Shown here: positions 8,571 through 21,000 of the stretch, one piece after another
How the letters are laid out: every line of letters begins with the position of its first letter
How positions within the stretch are numbered: the first letter of the stretch is position 1
NCBI GenBank assembly: GCA_022496185.1
Contig: WTXG01000237.1
Span: forward strand, 1 to 55,111
Length of the DNA stretch: 55,111 nt
Direction of reading: 5' to 3'
From: Multifurca ochricompacta
Taxonomy: Eukaryota > Basidiomycota > Agaricomycetes > Russulales > Russulaceae
Position numbers and translations under genes: made by a program
The notes under the pieces: generated by a model
The model's input: only the letters and a program-made list of their open reading frames with translations
Database searches by the model: none
What the model was told of the DNA's origin: nothing

Positions 8571-11500
8571 CTAGGCTTTGGGTGCTTGGGGGTGTCGTAA
8601 GTGGAACTCCGTGATAAGGGCCGGAGTGAAGATATTCCCAGCGGGTTCCCACGAACTGTCAGAGTCTGGGAATCCTTTCCACTTGATCAGGTAATGTAAC
8701 TTGCGCCCTCGGCCTCTTCGGGACGAGTCCAGAATGCGATCCACTTCCCACTCCGCTTCTCCATCAACGAGGTCAGGTGGTGGTCTTGGGAAGTTTCCAC
8801 CATGCATGGAAGTTTCCTTGTACGGGGTCAGTAACCATGCATGGAAAACCAGATGGATCTTCCATTTCTCTGGGAGCTCAAGTTCATATGAAACATCCGA
8901 CAGTTTCCTTCTGATCTGGAAAGGTCCGTGACGTCGGGGCGCTAGCTTGGCAGAGGGATGTGACGTATGAATGTTCTTCCCCTCGAGCCAGACCCATTCA
9001 TTGGCCTGATACGGTGTGAACTTGTGAGGCAGTGCCGATAAGAGCTCTTGCGCCTTCAGCAGATTCTCATTGGCCGATTGTTGTAACTCTTTCCATTGGT
9101 CGATACGCTGGGTTACGGATGGTACATTGGTGGGCTTATCTACCCATGTGGTTCGCGGGGTCCAGCCCATGATAAGGGAGAATGGGGTAGCCTTTGTTGT
9201 CCCATTGGGCCAGGAGTTGTGGGCGAACTCTGCTGTGGAGAGCCATTGGGCCCAGTCATCCTGTCGTCTATTACACCAGAACCGCAGATACTGTTCTAGC
9301 CACTGGTTGGTACGTTCTGACTGTCCATTGGTCTGTGGGTGGTATGCTGTGGATATGTTCTGTGTGATATTTAATGTTTTGCACAGGGCTCATGCAAATG
9401 CCGATGTAAACCGAGTATCTCGATCGGAGATGACCTTCTGGGGGAGTCCGTAGTGGCGGTAAACATGATCAAGATATAGTTTTGCCACTCCTTCGGCTGT
9501 GATCGTTTCTTTGCAGGGTATGAAAAGGGCTGCCTTCGAACAGTCATGGTCGGTGATTGTAAGGATGGAGTCGAACCCTTGTGACTTAGGGAGTTTGACT
9601 ATGAAATCCATAGCAATGGTCTGGAATGGGGTCGATGCAGTAGGCATGATGGGGTATATTGGTGGGACTTTTGGATGTGTGTTGATCTTGTTGGCTTGAC
9701 ATGCCGCACATCCTTTCACATAATCTTCGACATCGCGTTTCATGTTGGGCCACCAGTAATCTCGTTTAGTGAGGGTGTAGGTGTTGGCAATGCCAGGGTG
9801 GCCAGCAGAGGGGAGGTCGTGGTGAAAATGGATCACCCCCCTCTTAATGTTGTTGCCACCGGTGACAACAAGTTGATCTCCATCTTTCCACCATAGGCCG
9901 TTGATTTTCTTTAAGTTATGTGCATCGGCCCATGATTGGCAGAGTTCTTGGTTCATATTCTGTGAGACTTGTGCCCATAAATCCATGTCGTGGAGGCTGA
10001 CCATGGCAGTTCATGCGAACACTTCTTCCGGGAGGACCACGATGTTATTATTGTCGTCCTCTCCGGTATGCATGTCTGGTCTGCGTGACAATGCATCTGC
10101 TCGCGCATTACGGCTTCCTGCAATATGTTTCAGGGTAAAATTGTATTCCTCGAGCTCCAAAACCTCTCGTGCCACTCGTCGACTGATTTTGTGAGGTTCC
10201 TTCCAATACAGCAAGTTGGAATGGTCCGTGTGGATAACAGTTTTGTGTGAGGCGCCAGCTAGATAGGGTCGCCAGTGACGTAGGGCTTTGACAATGGCAA
10301 GCAACTCTCTGTCCCAGATGTCGTAATTTCGTTCGGCTGGGGAGAAGGTCTCTGAATAGTACACTACTGGATGCAGGATCTGTGCGTTGTCGCGTTGGTA
10401 TAGCATGGCTCCATTTGCAAAGTGGGAAGCGTCTACTTCTAGCTCGAAAGGTTGGTTTAGATCTGGTTGAATGAGTACTGGTTCTGCTCCTACGATGTCT
10501 CTAATCCGTTCAAATGCTTCCTGTTGGGGTGTATCCCAATGCCATGGCGTGTCTTTTTTCAGAAGGTCATTCAGCGGACGAACAATCCCCGAGAATCCTT
10601 TCACAAAGTGCCGATAGAAGTTACAAAATCCAATAAAAGATCTGACATCCTTGATGCTCGTGGGTGTCGGCCATTCCCTAATTCCCTGTACTTTGACTGG
10701 ATCCATGCGTACGCGTCCTCCCTCTAGTATGACTCCTAGGTACTTGACGCTCTTTTGTTCAAAGGAGCATTTCGCTGGTTTTAAGTAAAGGTCATGGTCG
10801 TGTAGGATATCTAAGACCTGATGGACACGGGCTCGATGATGAGGGAGATCGTTTTTGGTGGCAACCAAGATATCGTCCATGTAAACAACCACTTCTCCGG
10901 TCAGTATGAGCTCTCGGAATATGTGGTTCATCATTGCTTGGAATGTCGCCGGGGAGTTGGTCAATCCAAAAAACATGACGTTAGGTTCAAAAAGTCCTTG
11001 GTTGGTCTTGAATGCGGCTTTTCCCTGATCTCCTTCACGAATACGTATATTGTTATATCCCCAACGAATGTCCATTTTGGAGAATAACGCTTTGTCTCTC
11101 ATAGTATCGATGAGTTCTGGTATGAGCAGGAGAGGATAGGTATTTCGGACTGTAAAGGCATTGATTCTCCGGTAATCTTGTACTGGACGTAGCTTGCCGT
11201 CTTTCTTCTTAATAAAGAAGAAGGGTGACGCATAGGGTGATTTTGACGGACGAATATAACCCTTGGCAAGATGTTCTTCCAGAAAAGCGGTCAACGCCTC
11301 CTGTTCTTTTTGTGACAGTGGGTAAATTTTACAGTCGATAGCTGGGGGAGTATCTGGTATGAAATCGATGGCGTGGTCCCAGGGTCGTGAAGGTGGAAAT
11401 TGTTGAGATTCCTCTTCAGAGAATACCTTGTAGTGACGTTGGTACTCTTTGGGGACGGTGTTTTCAAAGGTCTTGGCTTCCTGTCCCTCCATTGCTTTTT

Positions 11501-12152
11501 GCGCCAACTCGGAAGCCTTTGTTGTATAGCAGTATACTCGATCACTGGACTCTAGATCATCCCATGTAGTGCTTTCTCCCATAACAATGGTTCGGATGGC
11601 AGGGTGTCGCACCGCATAATCGTACCCCAGGGACGTAATGATGACAGGGTAGAATTCTTTACTCATGGTTGCATCCGTCCAGTTTATCTTTGGCTCAAAG
11701 GCCGCAAGCCAGGGATATCCTAGGATAAGGTCTTCGGTCCCGAGATCAGTGATGAGGAAGCGGATTGTCTTTGTATCTTCCCCAACCTGTATACTTAGGT
11801 CGGTACAGTGTGTGATTCTCCCAGCCTTGTTGGCTGTCCCATCTATGTTCCAAATGTTTTTTTCTTGAGGGAGCATGAGTGTCCCTAATCCCAGGACTTT
11901 TACGAGTTGCTGGCTAATGAAGTTATCGGTGGCTCCAGAGTCCACCAATACGTCTCGGTCGGCCGTCTTCTGTGTAGTTTCAAAATGTACTGGTATTTTC
12001 AATGATTTGAATCGACTAGTGTACACAGAAGTTACATGTAGTGCTCTTGCCCAGGCCGATGGGGTCGAGCCAGTCAAAAATCCTTTTTGGCAAATGCCTT
12101 TTCCACTAGAATAGCGCGCACTTCCTCGCTTTCCTTCATCATATTTGCCCAT
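8571..12152 (-). pseudogene. Gypsy element A pol (protease-RT-RNase H-integrase-chromodomain)
   Basis: About 1193 codons, in the -1 frame relative to gag and overlapping the gag end by 79 nt. It shows protease DSGA near residue 71, RT YMDD at about 424-427, RNase H (VDASHFA, TDHSN), an integrase H2C2 finger (H778, H785, C815, C818), integrase core aspartates (AMDFIVK, TDHD) and a chromodomain at about 1134-1186 (WEVDRILDS...YLIKWKG...WEP). Two TGA codons interrupt it, at 10011-10013 just before the H2C2 finger and at 9390-9392 inside the integrase core. Other copies read through both sites. The order is that of Ty3/Gypsy chromoviruses. Confidence 0.93.
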
Positions 12153-13585
12153 ATATCGTGGGCCTTCTCTTCCTTGGTGCGTTTGTCAACGGTAGTTGGG
12201 TTATTGGAAACAGGGGCCAGGGTAGTAGTGGCCTCAGCTACGCGTGCCCCCTTTTTTGGGCAATCTCGGGACATGTGTCCCTGGGCTTTGCAGCGGAAAC
12301 ATCTCCCTTCCTTCATAAGGGTCTGTCGCTCATCTTCTGTGAGTGTGGCGCGGACACGGGTTCTGTCCACCGAGGTATCCATGGCGTTTGGATCCCGTGT
12401 CGGGGCGTGTCCTGGTGCTTTTACTCCAAAAGCTGCTTTCCACTGGTCTCTCGTTTTCCCTTTCTTTGTGTCAACCCCAAACCTTGTCTGAAAGTCGAGG
12501 TAATCTTGTTGTTGTCGGCGTGCAGCGTCTACCCAGTCGTCCCAAGTGTGTGGATGGTGGAACTGGATTATATTCTTTACCAGGGGGTTGGGGAGTCCCT
12601 GCGAGAAGAGGTCCAATGTGGCCTCTTCGTCTGTATCATACCCGGCTTGGTTGGCCAGGCTGCGGAATTTGGCAATGTATGCATCCAAATCCCCTCTTTC
12701 CATCTTTAGTGTTTTCAACTCTCTTGCGGCTTTCTGCTTAGCCTGCCCATCCGTAAAGGCGTCTTTAAATCGTTGGGTGACTGTCTCCCAGAGTACGGGG
12801 CTCGTGGTTCGTCGTCCAGACGCCACTTGTTCATTTAGCCACTCCAACTGCTCCATCGTCCAATCATCCACAGCCTCCCCTCTAATGAGTGACAGGAAGA
12901 GGTTGGCTCTTTGAAACGGGTTGACCATCTGTGGGACGTCATGGTTGAAGTTCTGGAAGGTAGTAAATTCCAGAATGAACTTCTTGCTCTGGGAGCGATC
13001 CCCTGTGAACGTCTGAGGCATTACTCCCGAGAGTCATCCCGATGGTGGTGGGATGTTTGGGACAGTCATGGTAGGAGGGGGTGGTGGGTTCGGGGTGGGG
13101 TCAGGGAGTTGTGCAGCAATGGTAGACATGGTGATGGGATGGATCGTGTCAGTGGATCATGTAGATATCTGGGGAGTTGCTAATGCAGGGGCTCTGGTCG
13201 TAGCAATCTCCGGTGCAACCTGGGTAGCGAAAGCTAATACTGGTGCGTCATCGTTCTGTTCTGGTTCTATATACTCTTCTTCAGAGTCAGTGGCAATGGC
13301 CAGGGGGTTTTCCCTCCACGGTCCCAATCCAAATTCAAATGGAGCGGGTCCAGTAGTGACCCAAGAGTGTCATCGATCCAAGTATCGGATACGATACCAA
13401 ACTCTTTTCTCGTCGTCGTATTCTACCAGTTGGTATCTTCCGTCGTGATAGACGTAGTATCCAAACTCGGATTCAAAGTCTTTCCAGACGGCAGAGCCAA
13501 GTGTCTGTTGTGAAAGATTATTCTCGTCTCTGCATTCGATGAGCTCTTCTTTAAACAAGGTCTGACTGCGGCTGGAAGAAGCCAC
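12074..13585 (-). pseudogene. Gypsy element A gag
   Basis: The gag frame holds the N-terminal block WKDFESEFGYYVYHDGRYQ, a Pro-rich linker, a capsid-like helical region (QTFTGDRSQSKKF, DDWTMEQLEWLNEQ) and one CCHC knuckle (CFRCKAQGHMSRDC). It ends in AKKDF and a TGA at 12074. TGA codons interrupt it at 13370-13372, 13157-13159 and 13034-13036. The first lies where element F has CGA. The conserved N-terminus begins with GTG, not ATG, 22 nt from the LTR. A poly-A and poly-T stretch at the end (AAAAAGGATTTTTG) is the likely site of the -1 shift into pol. Confidence 0.88.
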
Positions 13586-13594
13586 GTTGGGAAG

Positions 13595-13605
13595 AGACTC
13601 GACTT
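13595..13605 (-). promoter_or_regulatory. Element A self-complementary primer-binding site
   Basis: Two bases inside the 5' LTR the minus strand reads AAGTCGAGTCT, the exact reverse complement of AGACTCGACTT within the LTR (plus positions 13829-13839). That 11-mer starts 34 nt downstream of the TATATAAG box (plus 13866-13873), where transcription is expected to begin. This is the arrangement of Tf1-type self-primed retrotransposons. No TGG that would match a tRNA 3' end is present. Confidence 0.75.
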
Positions 13606-13607
13606 GA

Positions 13608-14195
13608 TGTTATGTCTGGTGCGGGACGTTCCACATGACTTGTGTGACAGCGTTCGTTTGTGATCAGATAAGAGACCAATGAGGCCTCTTGGAGTGATTA
13701 ATGAGAAGTCAAAGTCAAAGAGGCTGTCCTCTATGACGATGGTGAGCGGAAAGTACCAGAAGTACTGAGATGATCGAGTCAAAGCTTTCAAAGGGGAGGT
13801 CCAGAAGACAAACACCGATGTATTCAATAAGTCGAGTCTGAGGTCTACAATGTAGCTACAGCGGACTTATATACGTAATCGAACAAGCGTCTAAAGATAA
13901 GATATTGGAGTCATGTGGGCCCAAATATACGAAAGCGGAGGGCGTAGAGCCTAGCTTCTGATAGGGAATTAAGTAAGTGTCCGGTCTTAGAGATAAGGAG
14001 ATAAGAGATAAACGAAGACATAAGCAAGTACAAATAGCTCATCAGCACATACAAACAGTGGTCACGGGGAAGGAAGTAAGGCACGTGAGGGATCCCAGGA
14101 TGGGGACGTGATCAAGAAGTGGAGGGTGGGTGGAAGGGAAGGGTTCATGTTGGGGATGGTAAAGAAAAGTGGGGGACTTGGCCCTGGTCGTAACA
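13608..14195 (-). repeat. Element A 5' LTR
   Basis: A 588-bp LTR. The minus strand carries TATATAAG (plus 13866-13873) as promoter and the 11-mer AGACTCGACTT at the inferred RNA start. The target duplication ATGAG follows at 14196-14200. Confidence 0.95.
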
Positions 14196-14200
14196 ATGAG

Positions 14201-15027
14201 AGTGAGAAAAAGAAGCACCAGGTCCAATTCTGGGACCACTGTATGCTCCAAGTGCTGGAACAAGAGGGTGGCTCATTCTTGAGGCTAGTGAGAACATGTG
14301 AGAATGCCAAAGTTCTTATTTAATCCTTATCTGATCTTATTCTAACTGATTTGTAATGATATTTCATTCCACACACTTAGGGAAAGCCTTGACACACATT
14401 ATAAAGTCCAAAAAAAGGTATTTCATTGATAACTTTCCTTTTTAAAATAAATATTCAACAATAACTTCCTTCTTATAATAAATATTATTACAAATCACAA
14501 TCGTGTGACAATATTACCACTTTGGGGATGTCAGCAGTGGGGGAGAGTTGGGTACCGGTATCTTGGTTTACATGACATCACGTGTCAAACCGCTATCCCG
14601 GAATCTCTGTACCATTATCTTGGTTCAACAGAGTTTGCTGTTGTTTACTTTACATCACGTAATTCGTCAAACTGCTGGGTGAATTGCATCCAGTTTCTCT
14701 TTACACCTTCAACTTTCCTCTTTCCGTGTCCATTGCTCTTCACGAGCTCGTTAACGACAATGTACGCCTTTTGCAACTACATGGGCAGTAATAAATGAAT
14801 ACAATATAACTATCCGTAACAAGCCGAAGACGTCCTAATGATCCAAATAGCTGTTGAAAACTGAAAACAAGCTATCGAAGAGAATGCTTTTCTCGGAAAA
14901 TTTGTTGTTGAAAAGGGAATCAGGCTGGTAAATCAAGGAGGGGGGTACAGCTATATAAAAGGGGCGTCCGTGAGTGTCGCCGAAGTCCATCCCATCCCAG
15001 AGTCCGCCAAGGTCATTAAACCTTGTA
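14201..15027. other. Intergenic, right flank of element A
   Basis: Unique, AT-leaning sequence with no credible ORF. It contains a plus-strand TATA-like box at 14952-14960, annotated separately. It separates element A from the zinc-finger-like gene. Confidence 0.55.
14952..14960 (+). promoter_or_regulatory. Possible plus-strand TATA box
   Basis: TATATAAAA followed by GGGGC, and about 75 bases later by a long pyrimidine-rich CTTCC/CTTCTT tract, the usual look of a fungal core promoter. Downstream in the sense direction lies only the antisense of the zinc-finger-like gene, so any transcript would be antisense to it. Weak evidence. Confidence 0.3.
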
Positions 15028-16155
15028 TCATTCTCCTTCCTCACTTCTTCTCTTACACTTCTTCTTGCTGTTATCCTGCTGCCAAACTATCCCCTGCCTA
15101 TTGCAGTGCTGGAGGTGGAGTTTGATGCCGTCCTTTCGCATAATCGTCCTTCCACAACTGGAAATCGCAACCGCCGACTCCTTGTGAACCTTGGTCGTCG
15201 ACCTATGCCGATTCAGGTCCTTTCTGCAGTTGAAACTCACCACATGGCCTTGCAGTTTCGTGCACTCCTCGCAGATATATTCTGCCCATTCTCTGTCAAC
15301 TAGCGTTTTACGAACTGGTGTGGAAAGCTCCGCCGATGGAACTTGAACGGCCTGCACGGTTCCCAGCGCCAGAATTGTCCCCGAGCCTACCTCGGTTAAA
15401 TTGTCTGGCTCCAACATGTATTCAAGCGCTTTGGCGCTGTGGATGACAGATGGAAATTTGAATCGAGGGCGGCGCTGGGCCATGCTGTTGACAGCAACTT
15501 CGGGAGCCTGGAAACCAGTGTCCATGGAAATGACCCCATGCCCTGGTATCGACTCTGAGGCGCGCTGTCGCTCTTGACGTGCTACTTCTTCATGCACTCT
15601 CGAGTTTGGACTAGCGCCAACGGATCTTTCAAGTGGAATGTTGGAGCAGGTAACAAATAGCGTACTGCACACTATGGGGACCATGCCAAGGTATCCTAAG
15701 TCGCTATAGCAGCCTGTTTGCAAGTCCTCCGAGTTCTCTGTATTCGGCCGATAGGTTTGAATTACCAAAGGTGTCCAGGGCTACCGATCTCACAGTAGGC
15801 GTCGACCCCTCTATAGGCAGCCGATCCAGGGGGTGTACAACTTTGGGGGTTTTCTTGTGTCTCTTCGCTTTCACGCGCTGACTTGGAGTCAACTTGGCAT
15901 AGGACGCAACACGACAACTCCGGCTGACTCGGGATGGTACTCTCCTGAAAGCACGTCTGAGAACTCTGTAGGGTGGTTATCCATCGAGGTGAGATCTGAG
16001 AGAAATAACGAGTTGCTCTCGACCTGCAGGTCTAGATTGGGTAGGGTGAGAGGTTTGTTGCCGCAACCACTAAATTCGAAGCCCACAGGTGTTTCTGGTG
16101 GCGACGAATCTGACGAGGAGCTCGATGAATATGATGCGCTGTATGCGCTTACCAT
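15028..16155 (-). CDS. C2H2-like zinc-finger protein, predicted three exons
   Basis: My model is an exon from ATG at 16155 to 15941, an intron 15882-15940, an exon 15881-15766, an intron 15696-15765 and an exon 15695-15028. Both introns are GT...AG, about 59 and 70 nt, and restore a single frame. The N-terminus is Ser-rich and the middle basic (QRVKAKRHKK). The C-terminus holds two degenerate finger-like units: C-x2-C (CEEC) with a NRHRSTTKVH histidine pair, then SSCGRTIMRKDGIKLHLQHC. The protein ends in a Lys/Arg-rich tail. This resembles fungal C2H2 regulators whose fingers lie at the C-terminus. The start codon and first intron are uncertain, since the frame is also open upstream of 16155. 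Confidence 0.5.
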
Positions 16156-16994
16156 CCACTTGTCGAGGACCGGATTGTTGAGAATTAGGACTAGGGGTGG
16201 TAGTCGATGGGTCCATTTGTGACCACCTATTCGCGCGGTGGGGCCTGTGCCCTCCTGCTGTGCGAAGTCATTGATTCCTTGCTCGGGAACCTGAAACGGG
16301 GTGATGAGCGGGCTCTCTCGTACTGAACAACTTTTTTTACTCACCAGAAAGTCTTCACCCAATTATGTTCTGAATTGTTGTCCATTGCTGGCCATCGGTG
16401 AATCTGTGGACTCCCTTCCTGGGGCTGTGACAGGAAAATGGGGACACCCTGCGGCACCTGGCCAAAGACAAAGACACAGGACCATTGACGCAGACTCGAT
16501 ATCGGTTGTCTCTCCCTATGAGTTCGAAGCGGAGAGAGGTTCCACGAGAGTGAGAAAAAGGAAGAGAAGAAGATATTTGACGTCGATGAGAATGCTGAGA
16601 CAGACGAGTGGACTTGCAAGTCTGGTAGGCTGTTTGCTACACTTGAAGGCTTGAACACACAAATCTAAATGACTGAGAACTGGTCTGCGTCGAACATTGG
16701 TAACGTTGATAACGCCGAAGGCGTTGATGAGGCTGAATATCAGTACGTCAAAAACTGTTGAAAGTTGACAGTCCGTTCGCTACCTTCGAAGGCTGTGGCA
16801 CACAATGAGATGAAGAGAAGAGACAAAGCGAGTATTTCATGGATAAGATACTCGTCTTTATATACATGAGCCAAGTCCAAGTTTAGTATGCAAAGATGTA
16901 AGTAGTATAAGGAAGGACCTGATTCATGGCATGGAGGACATCACTTCGAGTGTTGAAGATGCCCGCCGCTTGATTGAGCATCATGTGGATATGA
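16156..16994. other. Upstream region of the zinc-finger-like gene
   Basis: It holds open minus-strand frames that may be 5' UTR or additional 5' exons. A good GTGAGT donor and a CAG acceptor bound a possible 54-nt intron at 16291-16344, but the frames on either side do not join cleanly. A minus-strand TATA box lies at 16856-16864. Beyond about 16870 nothing is recognised. Confidence 0.4.
16856..16864 (-). promoter_or_regulatory. Possible TATA box of the zinc-finger-like gene
   Basis: TATATAAAG on the minus strand, about 700 bases upstream of the modelled ATG. If it is the real promoter, the gene has a long leader or further 5' exons. Confidence 0.35.
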
Positions 16995-17640
16995 TCAGCT
17001 TCCGTGTGTGGCTACTAGTAGAGCGTCGTGTTGTGAAACGAGGTGGTATCTGTGCATGGAAGGAATTCCAATCCTGTCAGTCGTTTCAGATCTGGGGACC
17101 TGAGGGCGCCTCTGATGAGCACTGAGAGGAACAAGCCTGCAAGACGTGTCCATGAGGAGGGCAGAGGGCGTGAGGCCCACGATTGGTAGAGTGGGGTCGT
17201 CATGCTTCCCTATATCACAGTCAAGCATAAATGCCACTGTAGCTGCTGCGGTAGTGGCTTGGGCAATAGAGATGCCAAGTTCAAAGTCCTTGATAAAAGT
17301 GAGTGATTGGCCCAAGTAATACAAGTTGTAGCCTGCGGCATCATCAGATAGGTCAGCCAAAACGTTGGTGACACAGTCTTTGAGTATTGTTAAAGGCATT
17401 GTCACCAACAGTGTCTCAGAGAGGGGGGTTAGTTTCATGGCTGCGATGTCCAGGGTCTGTGATGGCCTGGCAAAAGCCCAGCCGTGGCAAACCTGGGGTT
17501 CGTTGGAGTAGGTCTGCTACCTGTAGGGCAGCATTGCCATCAGTTGTCGTAGTTTGAAGCTGGGAGAATGTGAGGCGTGAGATGGAGGTCGGGTCTGAGG
17601 CCCCATCTCTAAGTTTTGTGGCGGTAGCTAGGGCAGCCAT
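16995..17640 (-). CDS. Hypothetical protein, two frames, not recognised
   Basis: An ATG at 17640 opens about 74 codons (LTFSQLQTTTTDGNAALQVADLL). The likely continuation lies in another frame from about 17480 down to 16995 (DIAAMKLTPLSETLLVTMP, then an Ala/Thr-rich helical stretch AQATTAAATVAF). No convincing intron joins them, so a one-base indel (error or mutation) near 17478 is the simpler reading. The composition looks protein-like and the N-terminal part is predicted helical. No family is recognised. Its neighbours are a zinc-finger-like gene and a TPR-CHAT gene on the same strand. Confidence 0.4.
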
Positions 17641-18028
17641 CCACCTCTGATGTTGGATAGGGGTGGTTTAGTTCAGTAGGGGTTAAAAACCATGATTGTG
17701 GACAGTTTATAGTGCGTATCTAGTTACACTAAAAGCCAGCAGTGCGAGCGACCCGAAGGACAAGCTCAAGCAAATGGTGGTGATTGGAGAAGAAAGATGC
17801 ACAACCGTCCTTAAGCGATACCCAACCTAGATATTTTTCAAATAGATCCCACGGGTGATGCCAAAAAATAAATACTATTTATAATCATATACCTCCTCAC
17901 GAAGTGATATACTATTGAACAAAAATGCATCTATACAAATTTCTTGACATAGGATGTAAGTAGGTGAAGCTGAAGGCTTTTACCCAAACGTTATTAAGAT
18001 GCTAACCACTAGCGAAAGCTTTCCTCCA
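17641..18028. other. Intergenic between hypothetical gene and TPR-CHAT gene
   Basis: AT-rich around 17860-17960, suitable for the 3' end of the TPR-CHAT transcript and the promoter of the gene to its left. No ORF or repeat is recognised. Confidence 0.5.
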
Positions 18029-21000
18029 TCACGCACCGTAATGGACAAAGTTCACCCACCGCTCCAGAGTCATCCCTTTCTTTCTCCTCATCTTCCGCGT
18101 TGCATCACGAAGCGCCCTTGCAGACCTCAAGTGATAAGGTACCCCTTGTCCATTCCCAGAGAACATAGACTTGTAGAAATTCTCTGCAATTTCACATCCA
18201 TCTATATCTGCCATCTCCCACATCGTCCCCACCACACTTCGAAACCCACAGTATTGCACTGCCGCAGTAAGATGAAGCCCCTCGTCAGCGATACTGTCAT
18301 CTGTCAATTCCGCAGTGTGACATGCAGCAAGGAATGCAAATTCAGCAGCAGGCAGTCGAGAGCGTACGATGTCGAGTAGAGTAAGGCGCTTATCATCGTA
18401 CAGCTTGAACGAAGCATCGAATGGTTTCCCAGTCTCAAGTGTTCCATGACACACGAAATGTGCAAATCCGTGATGTCGCAGTCCTTCTATCACATCAGCC
18501 GGTGTTGCATTCTTCCCACAGAGGGTGGTCACCGGCACCCGCGATTTGAAAGACTGTATGATTGCCATCTCTTCAAAGGCGCCTGGTAAGGATTCATCTG
18601 GATTAGCCACAAGGAGTAACGAAGGTTCGTATGACGTGTCTGGACTGGGTTTGCGAGACTCGATCAGTGCAGAGAGTGTCGGTGTATATGAAGGGATATA
18701 TAGATCTGAAAGGTATCGCTTGACACCATCATCTGATGGGATTGGGCCCATCGCATGAAGCGGAAGAGAGCAGAAAACGGACGTCGGACACCACCAGATT
18801 CGTGATTGTTCTGGTACACCCATAGCGCGTAGCCTGTCGATGACTGGTCTGCCGACGAGGTTATAAAGGCCCTCGAGTACAGAACGTAAAGCGCGTTTGT
18901 ATTCGCCTGAATCGAGACCCTCCTTTCGTCCGACCACTAGGCGATCTCTTAGTTTATTTGCACGCTCGTAGAAATCGTCAGTTGTAGTGATAAGGGAAGG
19001 GGGAGAGTCTTGAAAGAGTATGAGGATATCGGAACGCCACTCGTTATGGTTGATAATAATCACTGGCCCATGTGAAGCGGCAGAACGAATAGTTTGGAAC
19101 GACGGCGTCTTCAGAAACTCACCAAACCCTGGTAATTCTTGGATCTGTGACACGAGCACATCTCGCTCCTCCAGAAGCCCCTGTTGCTTGACCACCAGAC
19201 GACCAAATGGGTCCATCCCATCATCAACCTGTGATCCAGCATCGCTGATCTCTATAGTCCCACTTGGCGTGACAGTCATGGTGAGTGACTCGAGATCCTG
19301 ATTAATTGCTGCAAGTTTTGTCGCTAAAGGTGAATTGAATTGAGAAAGTTGATCCATGGAATTGCGAAGACCACGCATTTCAGACCATAGTAAGGCCCTC
19401 CCTTGTTCTAGAGTCTCAATAGCCTGACTGAATTGACCCATTTCGATCTGGTAAGACGCGTAGTCCAGCGGCATCTCGTCACTGACCCCTCGCATTGCGA
19501 CGAGTCGAGCATGCTGTATTTCTAAGGTCGGCACCGAGACCAATGAACTCTGGATTAATGACATGGCCTTTTCATATGCAACAGAGACAGATGGGTGTCT
19601 GGCCACTCGAGTAACGAGTGCCCAGCTGCATGAAAAAGCAAATCGGTGAGGTACCCTCGCGAATTTGTCATTGACAGCCAAAGGAAATAGCTCAATGATT
19701 TCATCCAAATCCTGTCTTCGACCAAGCAACCTGAAGCGTTCGAATAAAGACTCAAAAAGTTGTTGGATTAGATTGAAGTGGAATGGCCGGGCGCCTTGCT
19801 TTTGAGAACACCACGATGCATGGTGATAGACTCGTCAAGGTACTCCATTTTATTCGAACACTCAAAAGCCTTGTAGAGGTCAAAGCCCAAAGAGAGTGCC
19901 GGTCCGATTCCAAGTGGATGACTCATGTCAGCTGACGCAAGTAGTACCCGGCGGCACTTGATCACCTCTTCAAGGTCCGTGATATCATTGGTACGAGAGA
20001 ACCTGGTTTCATGCCAATTCAAAAGACCCTCGATGTGTGTGTTGTGATTGGAGTTTCCCGGGGGAGTCTTGGAGATTAGTTCGCGAAGATTTCGAATTTT
20101 CTCCTCTACCACCGCAATTGGATACGCCGCCCGGACTGCTCCAAATTTATCTTGATATGTGCCGTGAGCTGAGGACGATGAGGCAAGGTTGGCCATTTCA
20201 GAAGTATAATAACGTGCTTCTTGAAGGGTTTCTGTGAGACCGAAGTTATCGAAGCGCTTCCCAGCGAGGAGTGCCATGTTATCGGTGACTCCATGCCGAA
20301 TGTCGTTGTCAAGGGAAGAAGAGCCGAGTAAGGTACGACAACGGGAAATCGCCTCCTCTAAATATTCTGGGTTTGGATAGAAGCCAACCCTCATGCACGC
20401 AAGACTCGCGGCAAATACCGAAGCGTGAATCTGAATTTGACTGGGGTCATCCCCAAGAGGACTTAAGCCAATGACACTTTCTAGGAGGGTCATTGCCTCA
20501 TCGTAATCACCGTTTGAATAATTCGTTTCGTATCGAAATAAGAGGGAAAGAGCCAGTCCGAGAGGGACCTGGCCCAAGTCTGGCGGGCAGATCTTCAGTG
20601 CGTCCCGAAGGCATTGAATAACTCCATCTAACGGCTGTACTTGCTTCCCTTTGTGTAAAATGGCAATGGCAAAGGCGGAAATAGCGTCAGTTGTATAGTT
20701 TTCTGAGCTGTGACAGGTGAGAAGTTCTTGGCAGAGGATCACCATCTCCTCAATATCCCCCGTCCCATCCGTTTCCAGCTCAACTTGAATAGCCAACGCC
20801 TTAACAAGCGATGTTGTGACGACTTTGTGCGAGACCTCAAAGGTATCAAGGGGTAGTCCTCGTAGATAACGAAGGTATTCAACCGCACACTTGGCATCTT
20901 CAGGTTGCTTGAATTCCTTGGAACGACGAAAAAGGGAAAATACAAGTAGAGAGAAGACTTGAACCACATTTAGGTATAATCCCAGGAAGGTGGAAGAAAG

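Larger units (their letters stand above)
1391..14195 (-). mobile_element. Ty3/Gypsy chromovirus element A, complete, with nested Copia
   Basis: A complete LTR retrotransposon on the minus strand. It has two 588-bp LTRs with TG...CA ends and a 5-bp target duplication ATGAG at 1386-1390 and 14196-14200. Going downstream on the minus strand it holds a primer site, gag, pol in the -1 frame, a third ORF and a polypurine tract. The C-terminal chromodomain of pol places it among chromoviruses. A Copia element (2015-7295) sits at the very end of ORF3. The LTRs differ at eight sites, all CpG transitions. gag carries three TGA stops and pol two, so the copy is not autonomous as read. Confidence 0.95.

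Noticed and set aside
2361..13585. In-frame TGA codons read as a recoded sense codon or alternative genetic code
   Set aside because: TGA is also the natural terminator at the gag ends, intact copies have Arg codons at several of the same sites, and the LTRs show the same CpG decay. Mutation explains all of it.
16291..16344. A 54-nt intron joining an ATG at 16385 to the zinc-finger-like gene
   Set aside because: Donor and acceptor look good, but the spliced frame meets a TAG about 20 codons later and does not enter the frame of the downstream exon.
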